Shown piece after piece: positions 18,715 to 28,291 of a stretch of DNA of 64,000 nt; the stretch's first letter is position 1, and every line of letters starts with the position of its first letter. The stretch covers positions 124,001 through 188,000 of the forward strand of contig NZ_JAEUAO010000004.1 of assembly GCF_019511375.1 (NCBI RefSeq), written 5' to 3'. Under the pieces are notes generated by a model. That model made no database searches. It saw only the letters and a program-made list of their open reading frames with translations, and was not told where the DNA came from. The position numbers and the translations under genes were made by a program. Origin of the DNA: Rhizobium herbae (GTDB taxonomy: Bacteria; Pseudomonadota; Alphaproteobacteria; Rhizobiales; Rhizobiaceae).

Positions 18715-19725
18715 CTATTCCCCCTCGTCGTCATAGCCGACGAGATGCAGCGGCCGGGCAGCGATACCCTCAAGCTCGCACCAGCGCACCAGCGCCTCCT
18801 CGCGGCCATGGGTCACCCAGACCTGCGCCGGATTGATTTCGCGGATGGTCTCGGTCAGCTCCGTCCAGTCGCAGTGATCCGAAATGATCATCGGCAATTC
18901 GACTCCGCGCTGCTTGGCCCGCTGGCGAACCAGCATCCAGCCGGAAGCGAAGATCGCGACGGGATCGGGAAAGCGCCTCGCCCATTTGTCGGCGAACGCG
19001 GCGGGAGGGCCAATGACGACAGCTCCGGCAAAGGATTGCCTGTCCTGCACGTCTTGGGTCGCCGGGCGAATGTCGCCGAGGCCGATGCCTCGTTCCTCGT
19101 AGTAATCGCAGAGCCTGGCCAGAGCGCCGTGGATGTAGATCGGCTGGTCGTAGCCCGCTTCCCGCAAAAGGGCGATGATCCGCTGCGCCTTGCCGAGCGC
19201 ATAGGCGCCGATTATATGGGCGCGCTCGGGAAACTGACGCAGCGAGGTAAGAAGCTTGGCGACCTCGCCGCGGTCGTCGGGGTGGTGGAAGACCGGCAGG
19301 CCGAATGTCGCCTCGGTGATGAACACATCGCAGGGCACCGGCTCGAAAGCGGCACAGGTCGGATCGCGCCGCCGCTTGTAGTCGCCGGAAACGACGATGC
19401 GGGTGCCGTTGGCCTCGACCGCGATCTGCGCGGAACCGAGGACATGGCCGGCCGGGTGAAAGCTGGCGGTGATGTCGCCGATGCCGGTTCGCGCGCCGAG
19501 CACGGCTGCTTGCGAGCTGACGCAGAAGGCATCGCCATAGCGGATGCGCATGATGTCCAGCGTCTCCTGGGTCGCGAGAACATGGGTGTGACCGGCGCGC
19601 GCATGGTCGGCATGGCCATGCGTGATCAGCGCCTTTTCGACCGGCTGAACGGGATCGATGTAAAAGCCGCCCTTCTCGCAATAGAGACCCTTGGGCGTCG
19701 GATAGAGCAGCGTTTCCGGTTTCAT
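18715..19725 (-). CDS. Ligase-associated DNA exonuclease, metallo-beta-lactamase fold
   Basis: A 336-residue protein with a metallo-beta-lactamase/beta-CASP nuclease fold like the SNM1/Artemis group. The metal-binding HxHxDH is in ITHGHADHARAGH, with FHPAGHVLGSAQI and VSGDYKRRRDPTC further on. The start is placed at MKPETLLYPT; the frame is open for seven more codons. It lies directly before the ATP-dependent ligase, its usual partner, which supports a role in trimming DNA ends before ligation. Confidence 0.92.
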   Translation of the reverse strand: MKPETLLYPTPKGLYCEKGGFYIDPVQPVEKALITHGHADHARAGHTHVLATQETLDIMRIRYGDAFCVSSQAAVLGARTGIGDITASFHPAGHVLGSAQIAVEANGTRIVVSGDYKRRRDPTCAAFEPVPCDVFITEATFGLPVFHHPDDRGEVAKLLTSLRQFPERAHIIGAYALGKAQRIIALLREAGYDQPIYIHGALARLCDYYEERGIGLGDIRPATQDVQDRQSFAGAVVIGPPAAFADKWARRFPDPVAIFASGWMLVRQRAKQRGVELPMIISDHCDWTELTETIREINPAQVWVTHGREEALVRWCELEGIAARPLHLVGYDDEGE

Positions 19726-19785
19726 GGAAACGAAGATAGCTGGCAATCCACCGGCTGCCAGCCATCGCGGTTGAATTTTTATGCG

Positions 19786-20745
19786 TCAGGCTGCCGGGTT
19801 CAGCGCGAGGGTCTCGGAGATCAGGTCGAGCACCGCGTCGGCGTCGATCCCCACGCAGACGTTCTGGCTCGGCAGATTGTCCCACGCACTCGGCGGGAAC
19901 AGGTGATCGTCGGCCTTCTGGATCGTCTGGCCGTCGGCAATGCCGCCGCAGACGACGCGGATCGCGCCGCTGCGCAGCGTGAAGAGATGCGGCGCGACGA
20001 CATAGACGCAGGCGCAGCTGTCATGGATCACCATGCCGTCCTCGACATGCTGCTCGTAGAAATCGATGTAGAATTGCGAGATGTCGGAGAGCAGCTTCGC
20101 CCGTTCGCCGCCGGTTGCGACGATGGCCGCGAGCCTTGCGCGGGTCATCACCGTCTCCTCCGTGACGTCGAGGCCGACGACGACGACCGGCCAGGGGGCA
20201 GTCATCACCGCATCGGCGGCTTCGGGGTCGCCGTGGATATTGGCTTCGGCGGCCGGCGTGATGTTGCCGCGCATGTCGAATGCGCCGCCCATGATGACGA
20301 CTTCCTTGACGAGCACGGCAATGTCCGGATCATCGCGCAGAGCGAGCGCGAGATTGGTCATGCGGCCGACGGCAACGAGCGTCACTTCGCCCGGATTGGC
20401 GCGCACGGTCTCGATGATGAAGCGATGCGCGGGCCGCGGATCGCAGGCAAGATCGACGGTTTCCGGGGCGCCGATATTGCCGAGCCCGTCATGGCCATGG
20501 ATGCCGGTCGGCCAGTCGACATGCGGACGCGCCGGATCGAGCGTTTCGCCGGCTCCCCTGGCGACGGGAGCGGGGATGTTCCACTGCTGCTTCAGGTACA
20601 GCGCATTGCGCGTCGTCGTGTCGATCGAGGCATTGCCGAATACCGAGGTGATGCCGATCAGGTCGATTTCAGGATGATTGTGCAGGAAAAGCAGCGCCAT
20701 CGCATCGTCGACGCCGGGGTCCGTATCAAAAATTACCTTGTGCAT
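19786..20745 (-). CDS. Inosine-uridine preferring nucleoside hydrolase
   Basis: A 319-residue N-ribohydrolase that splits nucleosides into base and ribose. The calcium-binding signature FDTDPGVDDAMAL starts at residue 6, and GIHGHDGLGNIG follows near residue 80. The start MHKVIFDTDPG is the family start; the open frame reaches 41 codons further upstream with no similarity. It sits 60 bases before the exonuclease and about 90 bases after the DadA-like oxidase, all on the minus strand. The substrate range cannot be read from sequence. Confidence 0.92.
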   Translation of the reverse strand: MHKVIFDTDPGVDDAMALLFLHNHPEIDLIGITSVFGNASIDTTTRNALYLKQQWNIPAPVARGAGETLDPARPHVDWPTGIHGHDGLGNIGAPETVDLACDPRPAHRFIIETVRANPGEVTLVAVGRMTNLALALRDDPDIAVLVKEVVIMGGAFDMRGNITPAAEANIHGDPEAADAVMTAPWPVVVVGLDVTEETVMTRARLAAIVATGGERAKLLSDISQFYIDFYEQHVEDGMVIHDSCACVYVVAPHLFTLRSGAIRVVCGGIADGQTIQKADDHLFPPSAWDNLPSQNVCVGIDADAVLDLISETLALNPAA

Positions 20746-20836
20746 GATGCCTTCTTTTCTTTGTTTTGAAATGCTGCGGAACTGTCGCGACTGAAACTGC
20801 CACGGCCGTCGTAAGTCAACCGCGGCGCGCCGGGCG

Positions 20837-22072
20837 TCATTGGAAGCGCTGGATGCTGAAGGGACCAAGGTCCGGAGTTTCGCCGGAATTCAGCAGCTGG
20901 GCGATCTTCCGGCCGGTGATGGCCGAAAGCGTCAGGCCGAGATGACCGTGGCCGAAAGCCAGCGCGATGCGCGGGTCGGCCGGGCAAAGGCTGATGACGG
21001 GCACCGAGTCCGGTGTCGACGGCCGGCGACCCATCCATTCGGTGCCGCCGGTTTCCGGCAGGCTCGGGACGTAGCGCCGCATCTTCTGGCGCATGGCGGC
21101 GGCGCGGGCGAAATTGGCCGGGGCTTCCGGCTTTGCCAGTTCCACCGCACCGCCAACGCGCAAGGCATTCCGCAGGGGCGTGGCGACGAAGCCGTGTTCG
21201 GCGAAGAAAACCGGCAGGTCTAGCGTCACCTGCGGATTGGTGAAGGTCGTGTTGTAGCCGCGCTCGGTTTCGAGCAGGACCCTCAAGCCCAGCTGCCGCA
21301 CCAGGGTGCGAGACCAGACTCCGGCCGCTATCACCACCTTGTCGAAGGTCGCGGGCGCTTCCCCTGTCGCGAGGAAGGTGACGCCATTGGCCTCCTGTCG
21401 AACGCTCTCCACCGCGGCATCGACAAGCGTTGCGCGTTCTCGGACATAGGCCTGGAGATGCCTGAGCAAGGCGAGCGGATCGAGGAAAGTCTGGTAGCCG
21501 GCGGAAAAGACTCCGCCGGCGAACTTGCCTTCCAGCGCCGGCACGCGGGCGCGTGCCTGTCCGACATCGAGTTTCTCGACCGCATAGCCAAGCAGCGTCG
21601 CGTTCTCGCGGCCGTGGCGAAAGGCGTCGTCAACCGCCTTTTCGCTGTCGAAGATCGTCAGCGCGCCGGTTGGCTTCATGTGGCCGGAAAGGCCGGTCAC
21701 CCGTGCAAGGTGTTCGTGCGCTCCAAGGGCTTCGCGCATCAAGCCCAGGAGCGCAATCCGCGACTGTTTGACCCGGGCCGGCGTGGCCGCCATGAGGAGG
21801 CTCACCAGCCACGGCGTCAGCGCCGGCAGGTCCTGCCAGCGCAGGGTCAGCGGCCCGAGCGGGTCGAGCAGCCATTTAGGTGCGGACAGGATCATGTCGG
21901 GACGCGCCAGCGGATCGATCTCCGGCACGGCGAGAATGCCGGCATTGCCGACGGAGGCGGGCAGGCCGCCCGGATCCTTTTCGAACACGGTGACGTCGTG
22001 ACCCTGCTCGATCAGATGAACGGCGGTGGCGCATCCGATGATGCCCGCCCCCGCGATGCCAATGCGTGCCAT
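20837..22072 (-). CDS. DadA-like FAD-dependent amino acid oxidase/dehydrogenase
   Basis: A 411-residue flavoprotein. The Rossmann FAD motif is RIGIAGAGIIGCATAVHL at the N-terminus with an acidic strand end (VFEKDPGG). The DAO-family C-terminal block is FGHGHLGLTLSAITGRKIA. It resembles D-amino acid dehydrogenase DadA, though related enzymes use sarcosine, hydroxyproline or other amines, so the substrate is open. It reads away from the plus-strand gene at 22330 across a 257-base divergent spacer. Confidence 0.85.
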   Translation of the reverse strand: MARIGIAGAGIIGCATAVHLIEQGHDVTVFEKDPGGLPASVGNAGILAVPEIDPLARPDMILSAPKWLLDPLGPLTLRWQDLPALTPWLVSLLMAATPARVKQSRIALLGLMREALGAHEHLARVTGLSGHMKPTGALTIFDSEKAVDDAFRHGRENATLLGYAVEKLDVGQARARVPALEGKFAGGVFSAGYQTFLDPLALLRHLQAYVRERATLVDAAVESVRQEANGVTFLATGEAPATFDKVVIAAGVWSRTLVRQLGLRVLLETERGYNTTFTNPQVTLDLPVFFAEHGFVATPLRNALRVGGAVELAKPEAPANFARAAAMRQKMRRYVPSLPETGGTEWMGRRPSTPDSVPVISLCPADPRIALAFGHGHLGLTLSAITGRKIAQLLNSGETPDLGPFSIQRFQ

Positions 22073-22329
22073 ATCCTGCTCCGAGCCTACCTGCCTGCTT
22101 GCCGCCTGTCTTCGCCCGCCATATGGTTTCGATCAAGCCGTCTCCCGCGAAATTTTCACTGCAATTTCCCTGTTCCTGGCGAAACAGCGTGCAAGTTCGG
22201 CTTTGCGGACTTGTGCCAGCTATCGTCGTCAAGGTCGCCACGGCGTTTAAACTTCCGAAACGTCGCGCGCGTAGACTGTCGTCTCGGTTCATGAATGGTT
22301 GGAGTTGAGCGAATGGCGGAGCGACGCGC

Positions 22330-23184
22330 GTGAAGGCGGTCTTCAAGAAGATACGCCCCCGGAAAGTCATGTTCGTCATCGCCGGCGTCCTCGTCCTGTC
22401 CGGCGCATCCGGCGCGTTTGCCGTCTATTCCGGCACGGATGCGCTCCTGGGTGTCGCCCGTGAGAGGGCCCCTTCGCTCTCAGGCCTTGCGTGCACCACC
22501 GTCGAAACGCTGAAAGTGCGCCGCAACGGCCAGCGCTGGATCCGCAAATATGTCAGCATCGAAAGCGCCGGCGGCGTCGATCGCGTGCGCACGGCGTTGC
22601 GGATCACCGGCCTGCTTGCCAGGCAAGAAAAGGCCGATCTCTATCAGGTCGTCGTTCTCGACCAGGCCGGCCCGCAGGACCGCGCCGAACGACGCGGACC
22701 GGCCATCGGCGCGGAAGTGCTGTTTGCGCCCGATCCGACGCGGATGCCGGGCATGAGCACACCGTTCGTTGCGCGCTACAATGAAGGCACGGCCAACACG
22801 GCGGGCCTGTTCTACGGCCGCGAAGTCGCTCTGACGACCGACGATATCAAGAGCACGATGACGGCGATGGACGACAAGTCGGATTGCTTCGATCCGATCG
22901 GCGCTGCCGCTGCAGCCACAGCGGGAGCCGTCGGCTCGGCATCGGGCGCGCATGGCGAGGAAGCCGCGGCTGACCAGGCAGAAGCCGCTGTCGAGCACGG
23001 CGCCGAGGCCGCAGCACCGGAACAGGGCGAAGAGCCGCTGCCGGAGCATGGTGAAGCGAAGCAGGAGAAAGGTTTGCTCGGCTCGATGATGGCAATGGTC
23101 TGGGGCCAAAGCGCTGAACCGGCCGGGGAGGCGCCCGCCGATCGAGGTGCCGAAAAGGCCGGGGGCGAGGGGGCTGGCCACTAG
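22330..23184 (+). CDS. Uncharacterised membrane-anchored protein with acidic Ala/Glu-rich tail
   Basis: I do not recognise a functional family in this 284-residue protein. It has a basic N-terminus (MKAVFKKIRPRK), one hydrophobic segment at about residues 13-33 (anchor or signal), a folded region to about residue 190, and then a low-complexity tail rich in Ala, Glu, Gly and His. The start is GTG at 22330; a six-codon micro-ORF from ATG 22312 ends with a TGA that overlaps this GTG. The folded part is probably periplasmic. An in-frame ATG at 22369 would remove the basic region and is less likely. Confidence 0.7.
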   Translation: MKAVFKKIRPRKVMFVIAGVLVLSGASGAFAVYSGTDALLGVARERAPSLSGLACTTVETLKVRRNGQRWIRKYVSIESAGGVDRVRTALRITGLLARQEKADLYQVVVLDQAGPQDRAERRGPAIGAEVLFAPDPTRMPGMSTPFVARYNEGTANTAGLFYGREVALTTDDIKSTMTAMDDKSDCFDPIGAAAAATAGAVGSASGAHGEEAAADQAEAAVEHGAEAAAPEQGEEPLPEHGEAKQEKGLLGSMMAMVWGQSAEPAGEAPADRGAEKAGGEGAGH

Positions 23185-23296
23185 ACCCGGAGGCCGAATC
23201 GACCTGAAACATCAATCCGCTTTACAAAAACGAAGAAGCAGAGCCGCTTGCCGAGCCGGGCCGTTTGCCATACACGCGCAGGCGTTCGTTCCCCTG

Positions 23297-23470
23297 TCAA
23301 ACGACTGCGCTGGTAGCGAGGAAGGCGAGAGCCACGAAGATCAGGAAGATGATCAGGGCGATGGCGAAGAGCACGCGCGAGATCGTCGCGGCTGCGGCCG
23401 AGACCCCGGAAAACCCGAGAAATCCTGTGATCAGCGAAATGACCAGAAAGATAAGAGCCCATTTGAGCAT
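23297..23470 (-). CDS. DUF1328 small membrane protein (YtjA type)
   Basis: A 57-residue protein made of two hydrophobic helices: [20 protein letters not shown], then about residues 28-53. This is the DUF1328/UPF0391 pattern, with the family start LKWAL and the [17 protein letters not shown] turn. The ATG at 23470 has AAAGGAA upstream. The frame stays open for 56 more codons without similarity. Family members have no firm function; they are small inner membrane proteins often linked to stress. Confidence 0.85.
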   Translation of the reverse strand: MLKWALIFLVISLITGFLGFSGVSAAAATISRVLFAIALIIFLIFVALAFLATSAVV

Positions 23471-23544
23471 GGCAAGGTTCCTTTGCCGATTCTGCACGGA
23501 TTGACGCGCGGGATCGGTAAAAGTTCCATTTGCCGGAGGAGATA

Positions 23545-23562
23545 CGCCGCCTGCGGGCGGCG
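23545..23562 (-). terminator. Hairpin downstream of lysS
   Basis: A 7-bp GC-only stem (23545-23551 with 23556-23562) with a four-base loop lies 18 bases past the lysS stop on the minus strand. No uridine run follows, so it may be a weak or factor-dependent end or an RNA-stabilising hairpin. Confidence 0.35.
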
Positions 23563-23579
23563 CGCTCGCGACGAGGGTC

Positions 23580-25076
23580 TCAGTCCGCCTTGCTGCGGCG
23601 GGCCGGGAAGAGGATGACGTCGCGGATCGACGGTGCATTGGTGAGCAGCATGATCAACCGGTCGACGCCGATGCCAAGGCCCCCGGCGGGCGGCATGCCC
23701 TGGTCGATGGCGTCGAGGAATTCGTCGTCCAGCTGCTTTGCCTTCTCGCCGCGCGCATGCGCCTGCTCCAATTGCTCGACCATGCGGGCGCGCTGCTCTT
23801 CCGGATCGTTGAGTTCCGAAAAGGCGTTGCCGAGTTCCCAGGTGTTGCAATAGGTCTCGAAGCGCTCGACGAGGCGCGGCTCGCCCGGCACTTCCTTGGC
23901 AAAGGGCGAGATGTCCTTCGGGAAATGCGTGACATGGGCCGGCTGGATGAGGGTCGGCTCGACCCTCTCTTCGAAGATGAAGGCGAGGCATTCGCCCCAG
24001 GTCCAGTCCTTCTCGATCTCGAAGCCGGCAGCCCTGGCGGCGGCACGCGCTTCTTCATCGGTCTTGATCGCCAGGAAATCGATGCCCGTGGCCTCCTTGA
24101 CGGCATCCGGCATCGGCACGCGGCGGAACGGCCCCTTGAAGGAGAGCTCCTTGTCGCCATAGGCGAATTCCGTGCTGCCATGCACCTTTATCGCCAGCTC
24201 GGAGAAGAGCCGCTCGACGAGGTCCATGATGTCCTCGTAATCGGCATAGGCCCAGTAGCACTCCATCATGGTGAATTCGGGATTGTGCCGCGTAGAGACG
24301 CCTTCGTTGCGGAAGTTGCGGTTGATCTCGAACACCTTGTCTGTGAGGCCGGAAACCAGGGTGCGCTTCAGGAACAGCTCGGGCGCGATGCGCAGGTACA
24401 TGTCGAGCTTCAGCGTGTTGTGGTGCGTCTTGAAGGGCTCGGCGGTGGCGCCGCCATAGACCGAGTGCAGCATCGGCGTCTCGACTTCCATGAAGCCGTC
24501 GTTTTCCATGAAGCGGCGGATGCCGGAGACAATCTTCGAGCGGCTCTGGAAGCGGAGCTTGGATTCCTCGTTGGTCATGATGTCGAGATGGCGCTTGCGG
24601 TAGCGCAGCTCGATGTCGGAGACGCCGTGCCACTTTTCCGGCATCGGCAGCAGCGACTTGGTCAGCATGGTGATCTGTTGCGCGTTGATCGTCAGTTCGC
24701 CGCGCTTGGTGCGGCGGACGACGCCGGTGACGCCGATGATGTCGCCGAGGTCGATCATCGGCAGCAGTGCGCGCGCCTCTTCCGGCGTCGTATCCTTGTG
24801 GGAAAAGATCTGGATCTTGCCGCTCGCGTCCCGGATATCCATGAACATGCCGGAATTGCGCGAGGAATAGACGCGGCCGGCAACGGTCACGACATCCTGC
24901 GTCTCGGTATCGGGCTCAAGGCTCTCGTATTTTTGCGCCAGTTCGCCATTGGTGATCGAGCGATGGAAATGCGCCGGATAGACGTCGCCGATCTGCTCGC
25001 GCAACAGCTTCAGCTTCTGGGCGCGCACTTCCGTGACGTCGGAGGAGAGGGCTGTTTCCTGGGTCTTGTCGTTCAT
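23580..25076 (-). CDS. lysS: Lysyl-tRNA synthetase, class II
   Basis: A 498-residue class II aminoacyl-tRNA synthetase that charges tRNA-Lys in the cytoplasm. The N-terminal OB-fold anticodon-binding domain covers about 1-160 ([20 protein letters not shown]). The catalytic domain carries motif 2 in [20 protein letters not shown] and motif 3 in [15 protein letters not shown] near the C-terminus. It starts [13 protein letters not shown]. It shares direction with gltX upstream, the two being separated by 199 bases that contain a RIME-like repeat. Confidence 0.96.
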   Translation of the reverse strand: MNDKTQETALSSDVTEVRAQKLKLLREQIGDVYPAHFHRSITNGELAQKYESLEPDTETQDVVTVAGRVYSSRNSGMFMDIRDASGKIQIFSHKDTTPEEARALLPMIDLGDIIGVTGVVRRTKRGELTINAQQITMLTKSLLPMPEKWHGVSDIELRYRKRHLDIMTNEESKLRFQSRSKIVSGIRRFMENDGFMEVETPMLHSVYGGATAEPFKTHHNTLKLDMYLRIAPELFLKRTLVSGLTDKVFEINRNFRNEGVSTRHNPEFTMMECYWAYADYEDIMDLVERLFSELAIKVHGSTEFAYGDKELSFKGPFRRVPMPDAVKEATGIDFLAIKTDEEARAAARAAGFEIEKDWTWGECLAFIFEERVEPTLIQPAHVTHFPKDISPFAKEVPGEPRLVERFETYCNTWELGNAFSELNDPEEQRARMVEQLEQAHARGEKAKQLDDEFLDAIDQGMPPAGGLGIGVDRLIMLLTNAPSIRDVILFPARRSKAD

Positions 25077-25127
25077 CGTGTCGTGCCTTTGATAGGGCTT
25101 GTGTTCTCAAGAATTTCTGCGGCTGCG

Positions 25128-25267
25128 GCCCTCTCCCTCTCTTCCCTCGGGGAGAAGGTGGCCCGCAGGGCCGGATGACGGCGAGCCACAGATCTCAAAG
25201 TTTGCCGAAGGACCCCCTTATCGCCTCGCTCGCGCTCGGCACTTCTCCCCACCGGGGAGAAGAGGGA
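25128..25267. repeat. RIME-like intergenic palindromic element, copy 1
   Basis: Between gltX and lysS. It contains two palindromic modules, an imperfect CTTCCCTCGGGGAGAAGG near 25141 and CTTCTCCCCACCGGGGAGAAG near 25243, joined by a GCCGGATGA-type linker. It is the most diverged of the six copies in the window. Confidence 0.75.
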
Positions 25268-25275
25268 GCCTGTTT

Positions 25276-26733
25276 TTACTTCCCGCTGCCTGCCATGCTC
25301 GCCACGACCTGGCCCGCAACCTTCAGGCGCTGGCGCACGACCGAGCGGCCGAGGATCGCCATGGAATCGAACAGCGGCAGCGAACGCGATGAGCCCGAAA
25401 CGGCGATGAAGAGCGGCGCGACGACCACCTTCAGCTTCTTGTCGAGGCGTTCGGCCACCGCGCGCAGTTCGGCCTCGATCGCTTCGACGTTCCATTCGAG
25501 GATCTTCTCGAGCGAGGGCTGCACTTCGTTGAAGATGGCGACCAGCTCGTCGGGCGACGACTTCACCTTGGCGAAGGAGGACGCATCGAGGCCGAGATCC
25601 GACTTGAACAGGAAGCCGGCCAGGTCGGGCAGTTCGCCGAACTTGGTGATGCGCGACTGGGAGAGCTTGAGGCCCTGCTTGACGCGGTCGTTTTCCATTG
25701 CCCAGGAAAGCACGCGGGCGGCAAATTCCTCTTCGCTCAGACCCTCGCGCAGCCAGCGGCCGTTCAGCCAGTCGAGCTTCTGGATGTCGAAGATCGCGCC
25801 GGCCTTCGAGAGGTTTTCCGGATCGAATTTTTCGGCGAGCTGATCCATGGTCAGCATCTCCTCGCCCTCGGCGATCTGGATGAAGAACAGGCCGAGGAAG
25901 TTCATGAGCGCCTCCGGCAAGTAGCCGAGCGCCGTGTAATAGGAGATCGAGGTCGGGTTCTTGCGCTTCGACAGCTTCGACTTGTCGGCATTGCGCATCA
26001 GCGACAGGTGCATGAACACCGGCGGCTCGAGGCCGAGATACCGGTAGATCAGGATGTGCTTCGGCACCGAGGCCAGCCACTCCTCGCCGCGGGCGACATG
26101 GGTGATCTTCATCATGTGGTCGTCGACGACGTTGGCCATATGATAGGTCGGCATGCCGTCGGCCTTGAGCAGGACCTGCATGTCGACCGCATCCCACGGG
26201 ATTTCCACGTCGCCATAGACGCCGTCATGGAACTTGCACGAGCCTTCGGTCGGGATCTTCATCCGCACCACATGCGGCTCGCCCGCATTGACGCGGCCGG
26301 TGACTTCCTCCGCCGAAAGGCTGAGGCACAGGCCGTCATATTTCGGCGGCTTGCCGGCGGCGCGCTGCGCCTCGCGCATCTGCTCGAGCCGCTCGGGCGT
26401 GCAGAAACAGCGGAAGCCATGGCCGTTTTCGACGATCTTCTCGACGTAGGGGCGGTAGAGATCCTTGCGGTCGCTCTGCCGGTAAGGGCCATAGGGACCG
26501 CCGATATCCGGGCCTTCAGACCATTTCAGCCCACACCATTTCAGCGCGTCCAGCACCTTCTGCTCGAACTCCGGCGTCGAGCGGGTCGCATCGGTGTCCT
26601 CGATGCGCAGGATGAATTCGCCGCCGTGCTTCTTCGCGAAGAGATAGTTGAAAAGGGCGATGTAGGCGGTGCCGACATGCGGCTCGCCGGTGGGGGAAGG
26701 TGCAATCCGCACCCGGACTGGTCTGTCTGTCAT
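25276..26733 (-). CDS. gltX: Glutamyl-tRNA synthetase, class I
   Basis: A 485-residue class I synthetase. The HIGH-like motif is APSPTGEPHVGTAY at residue about 10, and the KMSKS-like motif is DKSKLSKRKNP near 250. The C-terminal anticodon-binding helical domain is complete. The start is set at MTDRPVRVRIAPSPTG; the frame is open 159 codons further upstream, but that part has no similarity. Many alphaproteobacteria hold two GltX paralogues, one of which may also charge tRNA-Gln; which type this is cannot be decided here. Confidence 0.95.
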   Translation of the reverse strand: MTDRPVRVRIAPSPTGEPHVGTAYIALFNYLFAKKHGGEFILRIEDTDATRSTPEFEQKVLDALKWCGLKWSEGPDIGGPYGPYRQSDRKDLYRPYVEKIVENGHGFRCFCTPERLEQMREAQRAAGKPPKYDGLCLSLSAEEVTGRVNAGEPHVVRMKIPTEGSCKFHDGVYGDVEIPWDAVDMQVLLKADGMPTYHMANVVDDHMMKITHVARGEEWLASVPKHILIYRYLGLEPPVFMHLSLMRNADKSKLSKRKNPTSISYYTALGYLPEALMNFLGLFFIQIAEGEEMLTMDQLAEKFDPENLSKAGAIFDIQKLDWLNGRWLREGLSEEEFAARVLSWAMENDRVKQGLKLSQSRITKFGELPDLAGFLFKSDLGLDASSFAKVKSSPDELVAIFNEVQPSLEKILEWNVEAIEAELRAVAERLDKKLKVVVAPLFIAVSGSSRSLPLFDSMAILGRSVVRQRLKVAGQVVASMAGSGK

Positions 26734-27216
26734 GATCCTGGCCCGCGTTGACGTGCTTTCGGCCTTGGTGCCGGGGAGTGATGCCGGACGCGAAGGCGCA
26801 TGCTTTAAGGGAAGGAAATGCCCGATTGATGCCTGAAATGGCGGAAAATACCGGAAATTCCATTTGGCTGGCGTGAGACCATATTCAACCGGGCGCGTCA
26901 AGGAAAACTGCGCTCCAGCGATGGCCGGCGTTTTGAGTGCGGCTACCTGCAAATCGTGCGTTTTTCGACAGGGAGCGGCGGCAAGGGCTTGGCCCAGGGG
27001 CCGTAAATCCTGCACATAGACGGAAAAATTGTCGAGAAAGGCCGGAACCTTTGCTGCGGCCGGCCGTTTTCTCGGTGAGGAATGCGAATCCGTGACAACC
27101 GGACGCGAGGGAGATGGAGAATACGGAGATTTTTCCGGTTTCTCTTCGTAGCCGACGAAAAGGCAGACGAGCTCCTTACCCCTTCGGCTTCGTATCCTCA
27201 CTGTGTGCAAACGTTG
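26734..27216. other. Long untranslated stretch upstream of gltX
   Basis: About 480 bases upstream of gltX contain no convincing gene. The gltX frame itself stays open through all of it, which is a high-GC artefact. A short GGCCGG/CCGGCC inverted repeat near 27040-27066 is followed by GTTTTCTC on the plus strand. Regulatory RNA or a long leader is possible but not shown. Confidence 0.4.
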
Positions 27217-27251
27217 AAAAGCCTCGGGATGGGCGGTCCCGGGGCTTTTTC
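27217..27251. terminator. Strong bidirectional terminator-like hairpin
   Basis: A 13-bp stem (27217-27229 with 27237-27249, one G-U pair) has a seven-base loop. On the plus strand it ends in TTTTT, and on the minus strand in TTTT. It lies about 125 bases downstream of the minus-strand TerC gene and is likely its terminator. The better U-run is on the plus strand, where no protein gene precedes it. Confidence 0.75.
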
Positions 27252-27373
27252 ATGTCCTGTCGCCGGTCGCGACAGGCTCCCGATGAGCAGCGACACGGCA
27301 GAACAGGAAGCGCCGCCATCCGGCAGCGCTCCCTTCGTGCTCTCGGGCTCCTTGCCCCGGTTCTATCGCGTAG

Positions 27374-28123
27374 TCAGTGTTGCGCAGCCTTTTCCTTCTG
27401 GCGCTTGCGGCGCGACAGCATGTTGAGCACTTCGACAAGGGCAGAAAAGGCCATGGCAGCGTAGACATAGCCCTTGGGTACATGGAAGCCGGCACCTTCG
27501 GCGATCAGCGTCGTGCCGATCATCAGGAGGAAGCCGAGCGCCAGCATGACGATGGTCGGGTTCCTCTCGATGAATCGGGCAAGCGGGCCGGACGCCACCA
27601 GCATGACGGTGACGGCGACGATGACGGCGACCACCATGATCGGCAGATGCGGTGTCATGCCAACCGCGGTGATGATGCTGTCGATGGAGAACACCAGGTC
27701 GAGCAGCAGGATCTGGCCGATCGCTGCGGCAAAGCCGGTGGTCGCCGAGCTGGCAATGAAATCCTCCTCGTGGTCCTGCGGATCGACATTGTGGTGGATT
27801 TCCTTGGTGGCCTTCCAGACGAGGAACAGGCCGCCGGCGATCAGGATCATGTCCTTCCAGGAGAAGCCATGGCCGAATGCCTCGAACACCGGCGTCGTCA
27901 GCTGCACGATCCAGGCGATCGTGCCCAAAAGGCCGAGCCGCATGAGCAGCGCCAGGCCGATGCCGATGCGACGCGCCTTCTCGCGGTGCTCCGCCGGCAG
28001 CTTGTTGGTCAGGATCGAGATGAAGATGAGGTTGTCGATGCCGAGCACGACCTCCATGACGATCAGCGTGATCAGGGCAATCCAGGCGGTCGGATCTTGC
28101 AAAAGGAGCAAAATGTCCTGCAT
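27374..28123 (-). CDS. TerC-family integral membrane protein
   Basis: A 249-residue protein with about seven membrane helices. The signatures [20 protein letters not shown] and [17 protein letters not shown] carry the paired acidic residues typical of TerC/YgdQ/YoaE proteins. Family members have been tied to tellurite resistance and to manganese export or insertion into exported proteins. The start at [11 protein letters not shown] has AAGGAA upstream; 37 more upstream codons are open but lack similarity. It is monocistronic, with a strong hairpin downstream. Confidence 0.9.
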   Translation of the reverse strand: MQDILLLLQDPTAWIALITLIVMEVVLGIDNLIFISILTNKLPAEHREKARRIGIGLALLMRLGLLGTIAWIVQLTTPVFEAFGHGFSWKDMILIAGGLFLVWKATKEIHHNVDPQDHEEDFIASSATTGFAAAIGQILLLDLVFSIDSIITAVGMTPHLPIMVVAVIVAVTVMLVASGPLARFIERNPTIVMLALGFLLMIGTTLIAEGAGFHVPKGYVYAAMAFSALVEVLNMLSRRKRQKEKAAQH

Positions 28124-28291
28124 CGGGGGTGGTTCCTTCCTCGATTCTAAGGGCACATAAGGGAGCCCGCGCAACCGAGGGGTGGCGCGGGCGAAATGAC
28201 TTTCCCTATGTATGCAGAATCTGCGCCGTGACAAGCGCTGCAGGCCATCCGGCTGCCGGGGATACCGTTAATTCCCCGTCTGGCTCGCTCG

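Noticed and set aside
18190..20769. Plus-strand ORF of 859 codons across ligase, exonuclease and hydrolase genes
   Set aside because: Runs antisense through three well-supported genes and their spacers and has no domain pattern.
26734..27210. N-terminal extension of gltX by 159 codons
   Set aside because: No synthetase carries such an extension; the conserved start MTDRPVRVRIAPSPTG is near the family's N-terminus.
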